Position numbers and translations under genes: made by a program. The notes beneath the pieces are model-generated. The model had not been told where the DNA came from, searched no databases, and was given only the letters and a program-made list of their open reading frames with translations. From Croceibacterium_A sp965977975 (GTDB lineage: Bacteria > Pseudomonadota > Alphaproteobacteria > Sphingomonadales > Sphingomonadaceae), in assembly GCA_965977975.1 (NCBI GenBank), contig CBHCZH010000118.1, forward strand, positions 1 to 11,449: 11,449 nucleotides of DNA, given 5' to 3'. Positions within the stretch are counted from its first letter, which is position 1. Each line of letters opens with the position of its first letter. This document shows positions 1 to 6,954 of the stretch, piece after piece.

Positions 1-38
1 GTGTAATGCGGCGACCCTGCACATCGGGGCGAGTAATC

Positions 39-42
39 GGAG
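39..42 (+). promoter_or_regulatory. Ribosome binding site deciding a GTG start
   Basis: GGAG lies 8 nt before the GTG at 51. An in-frame TGA at 45-47 rules out any start further upstream in that frame. The FAD motif already begins at residue 11, so a later start would remove it. Together these fix GTG 51 as the start. The 38 bases to the left hold no identifiable gene. They contain a TAA at 4-6 and the TGA at 45-47 in two different frames, and either could end an upstream gene, which would then be 44 nt or 3 nt away. Confidence 0.65.
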
Positions 43-50
43 CTTGAGGC

Positions 51-1574
51 GTGAGCGAATCGCTCGATATCGTCATCCTCGGCGGCGGCACCGCCGGATG
101 GATGGCGGCATCCGCGCTCGCGACTCTTATCCCGCCGAGCCGCTGCCGGGTACGGCTGGTCGAATCCGAAGAAATCGGAATCGTCGGAGTCGGCGAGGCG
201 ACGTTTCCCGAAATCAAGAAATTCAACGACGCGATCGGTATCGACGAGGCCGAGTTCATGCGGGCGAGCAAGGCCGCATTCAAACTGGGCATCGAGTTCG
301 TCGACTGGGGTTTCAAGGGCTCCCGCTACATTCATCCGTTCGGTCCTCACGGACCTGCCGGCATGGACCACATCTTCCATCATCTCTGGGTCCGCGCTCG
401 GCAATTCGGCGAAAGTTCGAGTCTCGAGGACTATTCATTCGCGGCTCAGATGGCCCGGAATTGCCGCTTCGAGTTACCAGACACGCGACGGCAAACCCCA
501 AATTCGACCTATACCTATGCCTATCATTTCGATGCGGGTCTCTATTCGCAGTTTCTGCGGCAAGTTGCGGAGCAGCGCGGGGCCGTCCGGATCGAAGGCA
601 AGGTCAAGGAAGTCGTGCAGGACTCTGAGACGGGCGATATTCGCTCGCTGATCCTCGAATCCGGCGAAACGATCTCCGGCGACTTGTTTATCGACTGCTC
701 GGGCTTCCGTTCGCTCCTGTTGGGTGAGACGCTGGGGGCTGGTTGGGAGGATTGGTCGAAGTGGCTCGTGTGCGATCGCGCCTTGGCCGTCGCCAGCGAG
801 CGTGGCGAGCTGTCGCCTTATACGCGGTCGACGGCAATGGAGGCGGGATGGCGCTGGCGAATCCCGCTGCAGCATCGCACCGGGAATGGCTACGTCTTTT
901 CCAGCCGCTTCATGGACGAGGATGAAGCGGCCAGTTCGCTGCTCCGAAGCCTCGATACAAAAGCGCTCGGCGAGCCCAAGCTGCTCAAGTTCCAGTCGGG
1001 GCGTCGCGTCGTCAACTGGGAGAAGAATTGCGTCGGGGTCGGGCTTGCGAGCGGATTTCTGGAGCCGCTCGAGTCGACCAGTATCTACCTAATCCAGATT
1101 GCGGTCATGCAGCTCATTCCGTTGCTGCCCGGCAAGACCATCGACCCGCGTCTGCGCGACGAATTCAACCGGTTGATGGACTTGCAATATGAGAGAATCC
1201 GCGATTTCCTGATCCTGCATTACAAGCTCACCAGCCGCGATGATGCAGAGATTTGGCGCTATTGTGCCGCGATGGACGTGCCGGAAAGCCTTACGCGCAA
1301 GATCGAGCTTTTTCGCCATGGCGGCATTGTCGAGCGATACAGAGAGGGCCTTTTCACACCGATCAGCTGGCTTAGCGTGTTCACCGGGCAGGGGCTGATA
1401 CCGGAAAGCTACAGCCCGCTCGCTGACTCGGTTTCCGAAGAAAAACTGGTCGCCCAAATGGACGAGTTCCGCAGGGACGTTCGCGACAGGGCGGAGGAGA
1501 TGCTGCCGCACGACCGCTTCATCGATCGTTACTGCAGCGCGCGATCTTCCGCAGCTGCGGAGGCGCGGTCGTGA
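51..1574 (+). CDS. Flavin-dependent tryptophan halogenase family protein, paralogue 1 (intact active site)
   Basis: Family members use reduced FAD, O2 and halide to halogenate an electron-rich aromatic ring, classically tryptophan or indole. At 507 aa it is shorter than PrnA/RebH (about 530-540 aa). Visible motifs: GGGTAG dinucleotide-binding loop at residues 11-16; ESEEIG acidic strand end at 39-44; GVGEAT at 46-51; the family's catalytic Lys as K78 in FKLGIEF; DLFIDCSG at 211-218; WRWRIP at 267-272; catalytic Glu as E341 in EPLESTS. All key residues are present, so activity with FADH2 from a separate reductase is expected. It is cytoplasmic, with no signal peptide. The start is GTG, supported by GGAG 8 nt upstream. 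The stop overlaps the next gene by 4 nt, so the two are translationally coupled. The substrate cannot be read from sequence; related proteins of Xanthomonas and Brevundimonas act on indole-type compounds with a bromide preference. Family assignment is firm; the reaction is inferred. Confidence 0.93.
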   Translation: MSESLDIVILGGGTAGWMAASALATLIPPSRCRVRLVESEEIGIVGVGEATFPEIKKFNDAIGIDEAEFMRASKAAFKLGIEFVDWGFKGSRYIHPFGPHGPAGMDHIFHHLWVRARQFGESSSLEDYSFAAQMARNCRFELPDTRRQTPNSTYTYAYHFDAGLYSQFLRQVAEQRGAVRIEGKVKEVVQDSETGDIRSLILESGETISGDLFIDCSGFRSLLLGETLGAGWEDWSKWLVCDRALAVASERGELSPYTRSTAMEAGWRWRIPLQHRTGNGYVFSSRFMDEDEAASSLLRSLDTKALGEPKLLKFQSGRRVVNWEKNCVGVGLASGFLEPLESTSIYLIQIAVMQLIPLLPGKTIDPRLRDEFNRLMDLQYERIRDFLILHYKLTSRDDAEIWRYCAAMDVPESLTRKIELFRHGGIVERYREGLFTPISWLSVFTGQGLIPESYSPLADSVSEEKLVAQMDEFRRDVRDRAEEMLPHDRFIDRYCSARSSAAAEARS

Positions 1575-3085
1575 AGCGGCGAGTCCAGCAGGTTGTCGTC
1601 GTCGGCGCCGACGCGCCCGCCTGGATGGCGGCTGCCGCCCTACACCGTTCCTTCGGAGGCCGTGGCGTGGGGGTACGCGTCGTCGAGCTTCCGAGCCTTC
1701 TGCGGCCTATCGATGTCTATTCGGCTCTGCCTGCGCTGGCTGGACTGCACGATCGTCTCGGGCTTGAAGAACACTTGCTGTTCAGCTTGTGCAAGGCTGT
1801 GCCGGTAGCGGGTCAACGCTTTTCCAACTGGTCGGGCGCGGGCGCGCCATTCATTCGCGGGAACGATGACCCGCCGCCGGTCGGCGGTGGAGACCTCGCC
1901 TTCACGCAATTCTGGATCAAGGGCCGGCAGCAAGGGTTGCGCACGGCTTTCGAGAATTTCTCGCCCGGAGCGATGGCTGCCAGAGCCGGCCGTGTCCCGA
2001 TCCCGACGGGACGCGCCGAACTGCGTTCAGCCTATGGGTATGAGCTGGACGCGGTCGCCTACTCGGCCCTGCTCAAACACTTCGTGACGCGCGGCGGCGT
2101 GGAGTGGAAGGCCGCTACGGTTGCCGATGTCGAAAAGGAGGGCGATCGCATCTCCGCTGTCGTTCTCGCCGATGGCGAGCGCATCGAAGCCGATCTATTC
2201 GTCGACGCGTCCGGGCCACAAGGCGTCCTGATCGGAAGCATGCCCGGTACGGAATTCGATTCCTGGCGCGAATGGCTGCCCTGCGACCGAATGCTGATCG
2301 CGTCGGGAAGAGCGCTGCGGCCTTACCCGGGTTTCAGCCAGATCTCGGCGTTCCGGCAGGGCTGGGTAGGTCTGTTTCCGCTGCAGGACAAAACCGCGGT
2401 TGCGGCTGCTTTCGACAGCCGCGAGATTTCAGCTCAAGACCTTCTGCAAAAACTGCCGGTGCTCGCCGGTTTGTCAATCGCCGGCGAAGCAGTGGTCTCG
2501 AACCTCGCCCCAGGCATTCGCAAACGCATGTGGATTGGAAATTGCGTTGCAGTCGGCGAATCTGCTTTTGCGTTGGATGCGCTCGACGCCGTGCAGCTGC
2601 ACATCGTGCATACTTGCATCTCGCACCTGATGAATCTGTTTCCGGTGGAGGCCACCGCTTTTCCTGAGGCCGAACTGTACGATCAGATCATTCGCAGGAC
2701 GGCGACCAATCTACGCGACTTCCAAGCCGCACATTACAAGCTTAATCGGCGTTTCGATGAACCGCTGTGGGACCGCTGCCGCGATAATGCTGCCCCGGAA
2801 ACGCTGCAGCGCAAGCTCGACGTTTTTGCCGCGCGCGGCCGCATTCCACTGTACGATGACGAGACATTCCAGGAGCATGATTGGGAAAGTCTGTTCATCG
2901 GTCACGGACTGATACCGCAGAGTTACGATCCGCGCGTCGATGGAGTACCCGAACAGGACCAGCTCGCGATGGTGAACAAGCGGTTGGAAGACATTGTCGA
3001 GGTCGTTGGCGCGATGCCGGGCATCGACCAGTTCCTGAGCTGTTCGCCAGCTGACATGCTAACGGAGGCAGCGCATGGTGCCTGA
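1571..3085 (+). CDS. Degenerate tryptophan-halogenase homologue, probable pseudoenzyme
   Basis: 504 aa, alignable end to end with the flanking halogenases (for example DLFVDASG at 208-215, HYKLNRRFDEPLWDRC at 388-403, GHGLIPQSYDP at 444-454). The catalytic apparatus is gone: the GxGxxG loop reads GADAPA (12-17), losing two glycines; the GVGEAT flavin-contact segment is replaced by IDVYSA (47-52); the catalytic Lys column holds V79; WxWxIP is WVGLFP (265-270); the catalytic Glu column holds D339, and the following Ser-Thr-Ser is Ala-Val-Gln. FAD-dependent halogenation is therefore very unlikely. The frame is unbroken over 1.5 kb, the C-terminal motifs are kept and a good GGAGG lies at 1559-1563, which argues for selection rather than decay. 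GTG start; overlaps the gene before by 4 nt and the gene after by 11 nt. A structural or regulatory partner of the neighbouring halogenases, or a binding protein, is possible but is inference. Automated annotation would probably call it a tryptophan halogenase. Confidence 0.88.
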   Translation: MKRRVQQVVVVGADAPAWMAAAALHRSFGGRGVGVRVVELPSLLRPIDVYSALPALAGLHDRLGLEEHLLFSLCKAVPVAGQRFSNWSGAGAPFIRGNDDPPPVGGGDLAFTQFWIKGRQQGLRTAFENFSPGAMAARAGRVPIPTGRAELRSAYGYELDAVAYSALLKHFVTRGGVEWKAATVADVEKEGDRISAVVLADGERIEADLFVDASGPQGVLIGSMPGTEFDSWREWLPCDRMLIASGRALRPYPGFSQISAFRQGWVGLFPLQDKTAVAAAFDSREISAQDLLQKLPVLAGLSIAGEAVVSNLAPGIRKRMWIGNCVAVGESAFALDALDAVQLHIVHTCISHLMNLFPVEATAFPEAELYDQIIRRTATNLRDFQAAHYKLNRRFDEPLWDRCRDNAAPETLQRKLDVFAARGRIPLYDDETFQEHDWESLFIGHGLIPQSYDPRVDGVPEQDQLAMVNKRLEDIVEVVGAMPGIDQFLSCSPADMLTEAAHGA

Positions 3086-4598
3086 ACCCATTCGCGACAT
3101 CGTGATCGTTGGCGGCGGGACGGCGGGGTGGATGGCTGCGGCCGCGCTCGCCAAGGTGATCGGCACGCACAATCGGTCAATCACGCTCATCGAGTCGGAG
3201 GAAATCGGGACTGTCGGCGTCGGTGAGGCGACGATCCCGCCGATCATCCAGTTCAACGGGATCCTCGGCATCGACGAGGACGAATTTGTCCGCGAGACGA
3301 ACGCCACGTTCAAGCTTGGCATCGATTTCGTCGACTGGCGCAAGGAGGGAAGCCGCTATTTCCATCCTTTCGGCCTGTTCGGCGCGTCCATCAAAGGCGG
3401 CGTCGGGTTTATGAATTACTGGTTGCGCTGGCTGCATTCGGGCGGCGACCCGGATTGCTCGCGCTTCAGCGCCGAAGCCGAAGCCGCACACAGTCGGAAG
3501 TTCGGGAGGACTTCGCCCGCCGACGGCCAACTGCCGCGCATCAACTACGCCTATCATTTCGACGCGGCTACTTACGCTGCATATCTACGGCGCTATTCCG
3601 AACGCCGCGGCGTTGTTCGTCGCGAAGGACGCGTCGTCGACTTCGAACAGAACGCCGGCAGCGGGTACATCGAAGAGGTCAAGCTCGCCGACGGCACACG
3701 TATTGCAGGCGATTTCTTCGTCGACTGCTCTGGCTTCCGCGGGCTGCTGATCGAGGGTGCGTTCGGCGCCGGCTTCGACGATTGGAGCCATTGGCTCCCG
3801 AACAATCGCGCGGCGGCCGTCCCGTGCGAACGAGTCGAAGAACCGACGCCCTTCACCCGTTCGACCGCGCGCGAAGCCGGCTGGCAGTGGCGCATTCCGC
3901 TGCAGCACCGAACGGGCAACGGCTATGTTTTCTGCGACGCGTACATCTCCGAAGGCGAAGCGGCGCGGCAGCTGCTCGAACGACTGGACGGCGACGCGCT
4001 GGCCGACCCGAAGATCCTGCGCTTCACCGCCGGCAAGCGCCGCAAGGGGTGGGTCAAGAACTGCCTTGCCGTGGGCCTCTCGTCCGGGTTTCTCGAGCCC
4101 TTGGAATCGACCAGCATCCATCTCATCCAGACATCGATCATGAAACTGCTCGAGCTGTTTCCGCACCGCGAGGTCAATCCGGTGCTGATCGATCAATATA
4201 ACCGCGAGATGGACAGGATCTACGACCACATCCGCGATTTCATCATCGCACACTACAAAGTGACGCAGCGCGATGACACGCCGTTCTGGCAATATTGCCG
4301 CAACATGGACATTCCGGAGTCGCTGGCCGCGAAAATCGCGTTGTTCGAGGAGCGCGGCGAAGTCCACTGGCTGCAAGGCGACCTGTTCAGCGAGACCAGC
4401 TGGTTCGCGGTCCTGTACGGCCAAGGGATCAAGCCCGCATCGTACCATCCGATCGCTGATACGATGCCCGATGATGACCTGCGCCTCACGCTGGCGAGGA
4501 TTCAGGGCGCGATCAAGCGGCGTGTGGAAACGCTCCCCTCCCATGGCGAATTCATCGAGCGTTGCTGCGCGGCCCAGCGCGCTATCGCCGCCGAATGA
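3075..4598 (+). CDS. Flavin-dependent tryptophan halogenase family protein, paralogue 2 (intact active site)
   Basis: 507 aa, same family as the gene at 51-1574 and visibly close to it and to the leftward paralogue. Motifs: GGGTAG at residues 13-18; ESEEIG at 40-45; GVGEATIPP at 48-56; catalytic Lys K80 in FKLGIDF; DFFVDCSGFRG at 213-223; WQWRIPLQHRTGNG at 270-283; catalytic Glu E344 in EPLESTS. The segment after the first helix (residues 98-120) differs from the paralogues, and this is where substrate preference could differ. The start is ATG, with GGAGG at 3064-3068 and a 6-nt spacer, inside the end of the previous gene (11-nt overlap). It is the last gene of the rightward halogenase operon. 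Its stop faces the stop of the leftward halogenase across 4 nt. Cytoplasmic; needs reduced flavin from a reductase not encoded in this window. Substrate unknown. Confidence 0.93.
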   Translation: MVPEPIRDIVIVGGGTAGWMAAAALAKVIGTHNRSITLIESEEIGTVGVGEATIPPIIQFNGILGIDEDEFVRETNATFKLGIDFVDWRKEGSRYFHPFGLFGASIKGGVGFMNYWLRWLHSGGDPDCSRFSAEAEAAHSRKFGRTSPADGQLPRINYAYHFDAATYAAYLRRYSERRGVVRREGRVVDFEQNAGSGYIEEVKLADGTRIAGDFFVDCSGFRGLLIEGAFGAGFDDWSHWLPNNRAAAVPCERVEEPTPFTRSTAREAGWQWRIPLQHRTGNGYVFCDAYISEGEAARQLLERLDGDALADPKILRFTAGKRRKGWVKNCLAVGLSSGFLEPLESTSIHLIQTSIMKLLELFPHREVNPVLIDQYNREMDRIYDHIRDFIIAHYKVTQRDDTPFWQYCRNMDIPESLAAKIALFEERGEVHWLQGDLFSETSWFAVLYGQGIKPASYHPIADTMPDDDLRLTLARIQGAIKRRVETLPSHGEFIERCCAAQRAIAAE

Positions 4599-4602
4599 CC
4601 GG

Positions 4603-6105
4603 CTAAGCCGCGTTCATCCGCTCGAGATAGTCGCTGGCCAGCGGGAGCTTGAGAGCAGTTTGCTCGTAACCGCTTCGAAGCTCGGCGATGGCGCGGAGCA
4701 CCTCTGGCTCGGGCATGGAGTCGAGAAGCGGCTCGTTAGTTCCGGGCAGGAGGCCCTGGCCCAGCATCACCGCGACCCAGCTCGGAACGTCGAACAGTTC
4801 ATTGTCGTAACGGAACACGCGGCCGTGCTCCTTGAACAGCTCGATCTTGTGCTTGAGCGTGTCGGGCAGATCCATCGTCCTAACGTGATCCCAGAACGGC
4901 CCGGTCCGCCGCGTGGCGTGGTAGTGGAGAATTATGAAGTCGCGAATGGGTTCGTAGCTATTGACCATCGCGCGGTTGAACTCATCGCGCTCGACCGGGC
5001 TGATGCTGGGCCCGGGAAATAGGGCGAGCAGCTTCTGAACAGCATGCTGGATCAGATGGATGCTGGTCGATTCCAGCGGCTCCAGGAATCCGCCGGATAG
5101 GCCGATCGCGATGACGTTCTTCTCCCACGACTTCGCACGCCGACCAGCCTTGAACTTTATCAGCCGCGGCTCCGCGAGCGGCTTGGAATCCAGCGTATCG
5201 AGCAGGATACGCTCAGCCTCGTCGTCGGCCATGTGCGCGCTGGAATAGACATGGCCGTTGCCGGTTCGGTGCTGCAGCGGAATCCGCCACTGCCATCCCG
5301 CCGGATGCGCGGTGGACCGCGTATAGGGCAGCAACGGCCCGTCGCGCTCGGACGGCACGGCAAAGGCCCTGTCGCACGGCAGCCAGTGGCTCCAATCCTC
5401 GAATTCTACCCCCAGCTTCCCGCCAAGCAGCAAGCTGCGGAATCCCGAGCAATCGATGAACAGATCGCCACGAACCCGGCGGTCGTCGTCGAGCCTGAGC
5501 GCGGTGACGAAACCCGTCTCGCCATCCTGCTCGACCTCGACGATCTTCCCCTCGATCCGCTCGGCGCCGAGCTTCTCGGCAAAGCCGCGCAGGTATTGCC
5601 CGTAAGCGGAGGCGTCGAAGTGAAAGGCGTAGGCAAGCTGCGATAGCGGTGAGCCCGGCTCTCTCGAGGAATGCGCGAACCGGTGGTTGGCGGCGGCCAC
5701 CGAGGACATCGAATAGCCGGCAAGGGGCCCAACCGCAGGACGATTGCGGTATTTCAACCAGGCCTGATGGAAGGGAACACCGTTCAGCGGCCGGCCGATC
5801 TCGCCGAACTGATGGAAATAGCGTTGACCGGGCTCGGTCCAACCGACGAACTCGATCCCAAGCTTGTAGGTGGCATGCGAGGCGCGAATATAGTCGGCCT
5901 CGTCGATCCCGAGCTGATGATTGAATTCCACCATCGGCGGGATGGTGCCTTCACCGACCCCGACGATCCCGATCGCCTCGGATTCCACGAGAACGATCCG
6001 GCGGCCGCTGCCGCCTGCGAAGCGCGCGAGCGCTGCCGCGGTCATCCAGCCCGCTGTTCCGCCGCCGACTATCACGATGCGCCGAATAGGCGCGTCCTCA
6101 CTCAT
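4603..6105 (-). CDS. Flavin-dependent tryptophan halogenase family protein, paralogue 3 (intact active site)
   Basis: 500 aa on the minus strand. Motifs: GGGTAG at residues 14-19; ESEAIG at 41-46; GVGEGTIPP at 49-57 (Ala to Gly compared with the rightward paralogues); catalytic Lys K81 in YKLGIEF; DLFIDCSGFRS at 214-224; WQWRIPLQHRTGNG at 271-284; catalytic Glu E345 in EPLESTS. All catalytic residues are present. The ATG is preceded by a strong AGGAGG with a 7-nt spacer. The gene lies 14 nt downstream of the DUF6445-like gene, so the two form a short leftward operon. It converges on the rightward halogenase operon with only 4 nt between the stops. Cytoplasmic, no signal peptide. Family is firm; substrate and whether it halogenates a free small molecule or something larger are unknown. 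Confidence 0.93.
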   Translation of the reverse strand: MSEDAPIRRIVIVGGGTAGWMTAAALARFAGGSGRRIVLVESEAIGIVGVGEGTIPPMVEFNHQLGIDEADYIRASHATYKLGIEFVGWTEPGQRYFHQFGEIGRPLNGVPFHQAWLKYRNRPAVGPLAGYSMSSVAAANHRFAHSSREPGSPLSQLAYAFHFDASAYGQYLRGFAEKLGAERIEGKIVEVEQDGETGFVTALRLDDDRRVRGDLFIDCSGFRSLLLGGKLGVEFEDWSHWLPCDRAFAVPSERDGPLLPYTRSTAHPAGWQWRIPLQHRTGNGHVYSSAHMADDEAERILLDTLDSKPLAEPRLIKFKAGRRAKSWEKNVIAIGLSGGFLEPLESTSIHLIQHAVQKLLALFPGPSISPVERDEFNRAMVNSYEPIRDFIILHYHATRRTGPFWDHVRTMDLPDTLKHKIELFKEHGRVFRYDNELFDVPSWVAVMLGQGLLPGTNEPLLDSMPEPEVLRAIAELRSGYEQTALKLPLASDYLERMNAA

Positions 6106-6112
6106 GGATGAG

Positions 6113-6118
6113 CCTCCT
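6113..6118 (-). promoter_or_regulatory. Strong Shine-Dalgarno for the leftward halogenase
   Basis: Minus-strand AGGAGG, 7 nt before the ATG at 6105-6103 and just after the DUF6445-like gene's stop codon (6122-6120). It fixes the halogenase start and suggests independent, efficient translation from a shared mRNA. Confidence 0.75.
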
Positions 6119-6119
6119 A

Positions 6120-6779
6120 TCAGAAAAAGAACATGATCCGCTGAGTCAGCCGGGCACGGGTGAAGCGGTCGTCATTTTCGATCCAGCCGCCCTCGATCTC
6201 GCCCGAGTGAAGGACGAATCCCGGATAGATGACAAGCCGATTGAAACGGCCCTCGATATGTCCGCAGACCTCCAGTTGTTCGTCGGACCGGGGATAGCCG
6301 GACCGAAAATCGGCGCCAGCGGCGTGTCCGTGCGGCCTGAAAAATAGCGTCCCTCCACGCGGCGGGTCGTTCAGATAGACGAGACCAAACACCGGGACCG
6401 CGTCAATGTGCGGGGCGCGCTGATTGGGGCTTAGTTCTGAGGGATGTTTATCCGTGATCGCGAAGTCGGTGTCGACCCCGCGTACTCGCGACAGCGCCTG
6501 GCCATTTCTCCCCAGCGCCAAATGCGGCAGATATTCCATTGTCACGATTTCGACGACCTTCCGCAAGAACTGCGTCGGTGACGAGTCCCCGTCGGGAAAA
6601 CGTGCCACTCGTCCCGGGTAATGGGCCGTGCCGGTGGAATAGGGAAACGCAAGGGCGGCGGAGCGAACGGCTGACGGATCGGCGAAAATACCATCGATCG
6701 TGAGAAAAAGAATCCGCCGATCGATAAGGCCGTGTGAGACCTGCGCCTTCGCGGCGGTCGCGAAAAGATCCTCGCTCAT
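6120..6779 (-). CDS. DUF6445-like protein, putative 2OG-Fe(II) oxygenase fold
   Basis: 219 aa, no signal peptide. It resembles the DUF6445 family. The sequence shows a pattern typical of 2-oxoglutarate/Fe(II) dioxygenases: HID (H124, D126), a beta-strand run with FGLVYLND (131-138) and GGTLFFRPHGH (142-152), a distal histidine in VLHSG (H191), and a late Arg followed by hydrophobics in RIMFF (R214), where such enzymes bind the 2OG carboxylate. This reading is from pattern, so iron and 2OG use are inferred. The start at 6779 is the only reasonable one: a TGA lies in frame upstream and the next Met is residue 81. The Shine-Dalgarno is weak, with only an AGCAGG abutting the ATG. It is first in a two-gene leftward operon with a halogenase 14 nt downstream. 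Family members are often found beside tryptophan halogenases in alphaproteobacteria, which suggests a common pathway. Confidence 0.72.
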   Translation of the reverse strand: MSEDLFATAAKAQVSHGLIDRRILFLTIDGIFADPSAVRSAALAFPYSTGTAHYPGRVARFPDGDSSPTQFLRKVVEIVTMEYLPHLALGRNGQALSRVRGVDTDFAITDKHPSELSPNQRAPHIDAVPVFGLVYLNDPPRGGTLFFRPHGHAAGADFRSGYPRSDEQLEVCGHIEGRFNRLVIYPGFVLHSGEIEGGWIENDDRFTRARLTQRIMFFF

Positions 6780-6889
6780 CCTGCTGCGGAGATCAATTGC
6801 AGGCCGAGGTCAGGCGGTAAAGTGGCAGAGTGAGCGCGGATCGTGCGAGGCCTAACCGAGGTCCACCCTTGCTGCTGGACAGCACAAGT

Positions 6890-6911
6890 TCATGTGATAG
6901 GAATTATATGA
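6890..6911. promoter_or_regulatory. Imperfect AT-rich palindrome in the divergent intergenic region
   Basis: A 22-nt element with outer arms TCAT / ATGA and further inner matches: 7 Watson-Crick and 2 G-T pairs in 11 positions. It lies in the 175-nt gap between the leftward DUF6445-halogenase operon and the rightward secreted-protein/GH39 genes. A TATATG that could be a -10 element falls inside it at 6905-6910, but I find no matching -35. It could be an operator controlling one or both directions. The rest of the gap shows only a short GTCCA/TGGAC inverted repeat (6861-6880). Confidence 0.25.
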
Positions 6912-6954
6912 CAAGTCTATAGCGTGGTGGATGCTCGTTCAAGGGGTGAAGGCA

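Noticed and set aside
44..628. Overlapping open frame starting at TTG 44
   Set aside because: Its translation is Arg-rich without motifs and lies over the start of a clear halogenase gene in another frame.
1571..3085. Calling the degenerate halogenase a pseudogene
   Set aside because: There is no stop or frameshift over 504 codons, a good Shine-Dalgarno is present, and C-terminal family motifs are conserved; a non-catalytic protein fits better.
3585..4544. 319-codon open frame antisense to the third halogenase gene
   Set aside because: It is a shadow of a gene with all halogenase motifs.
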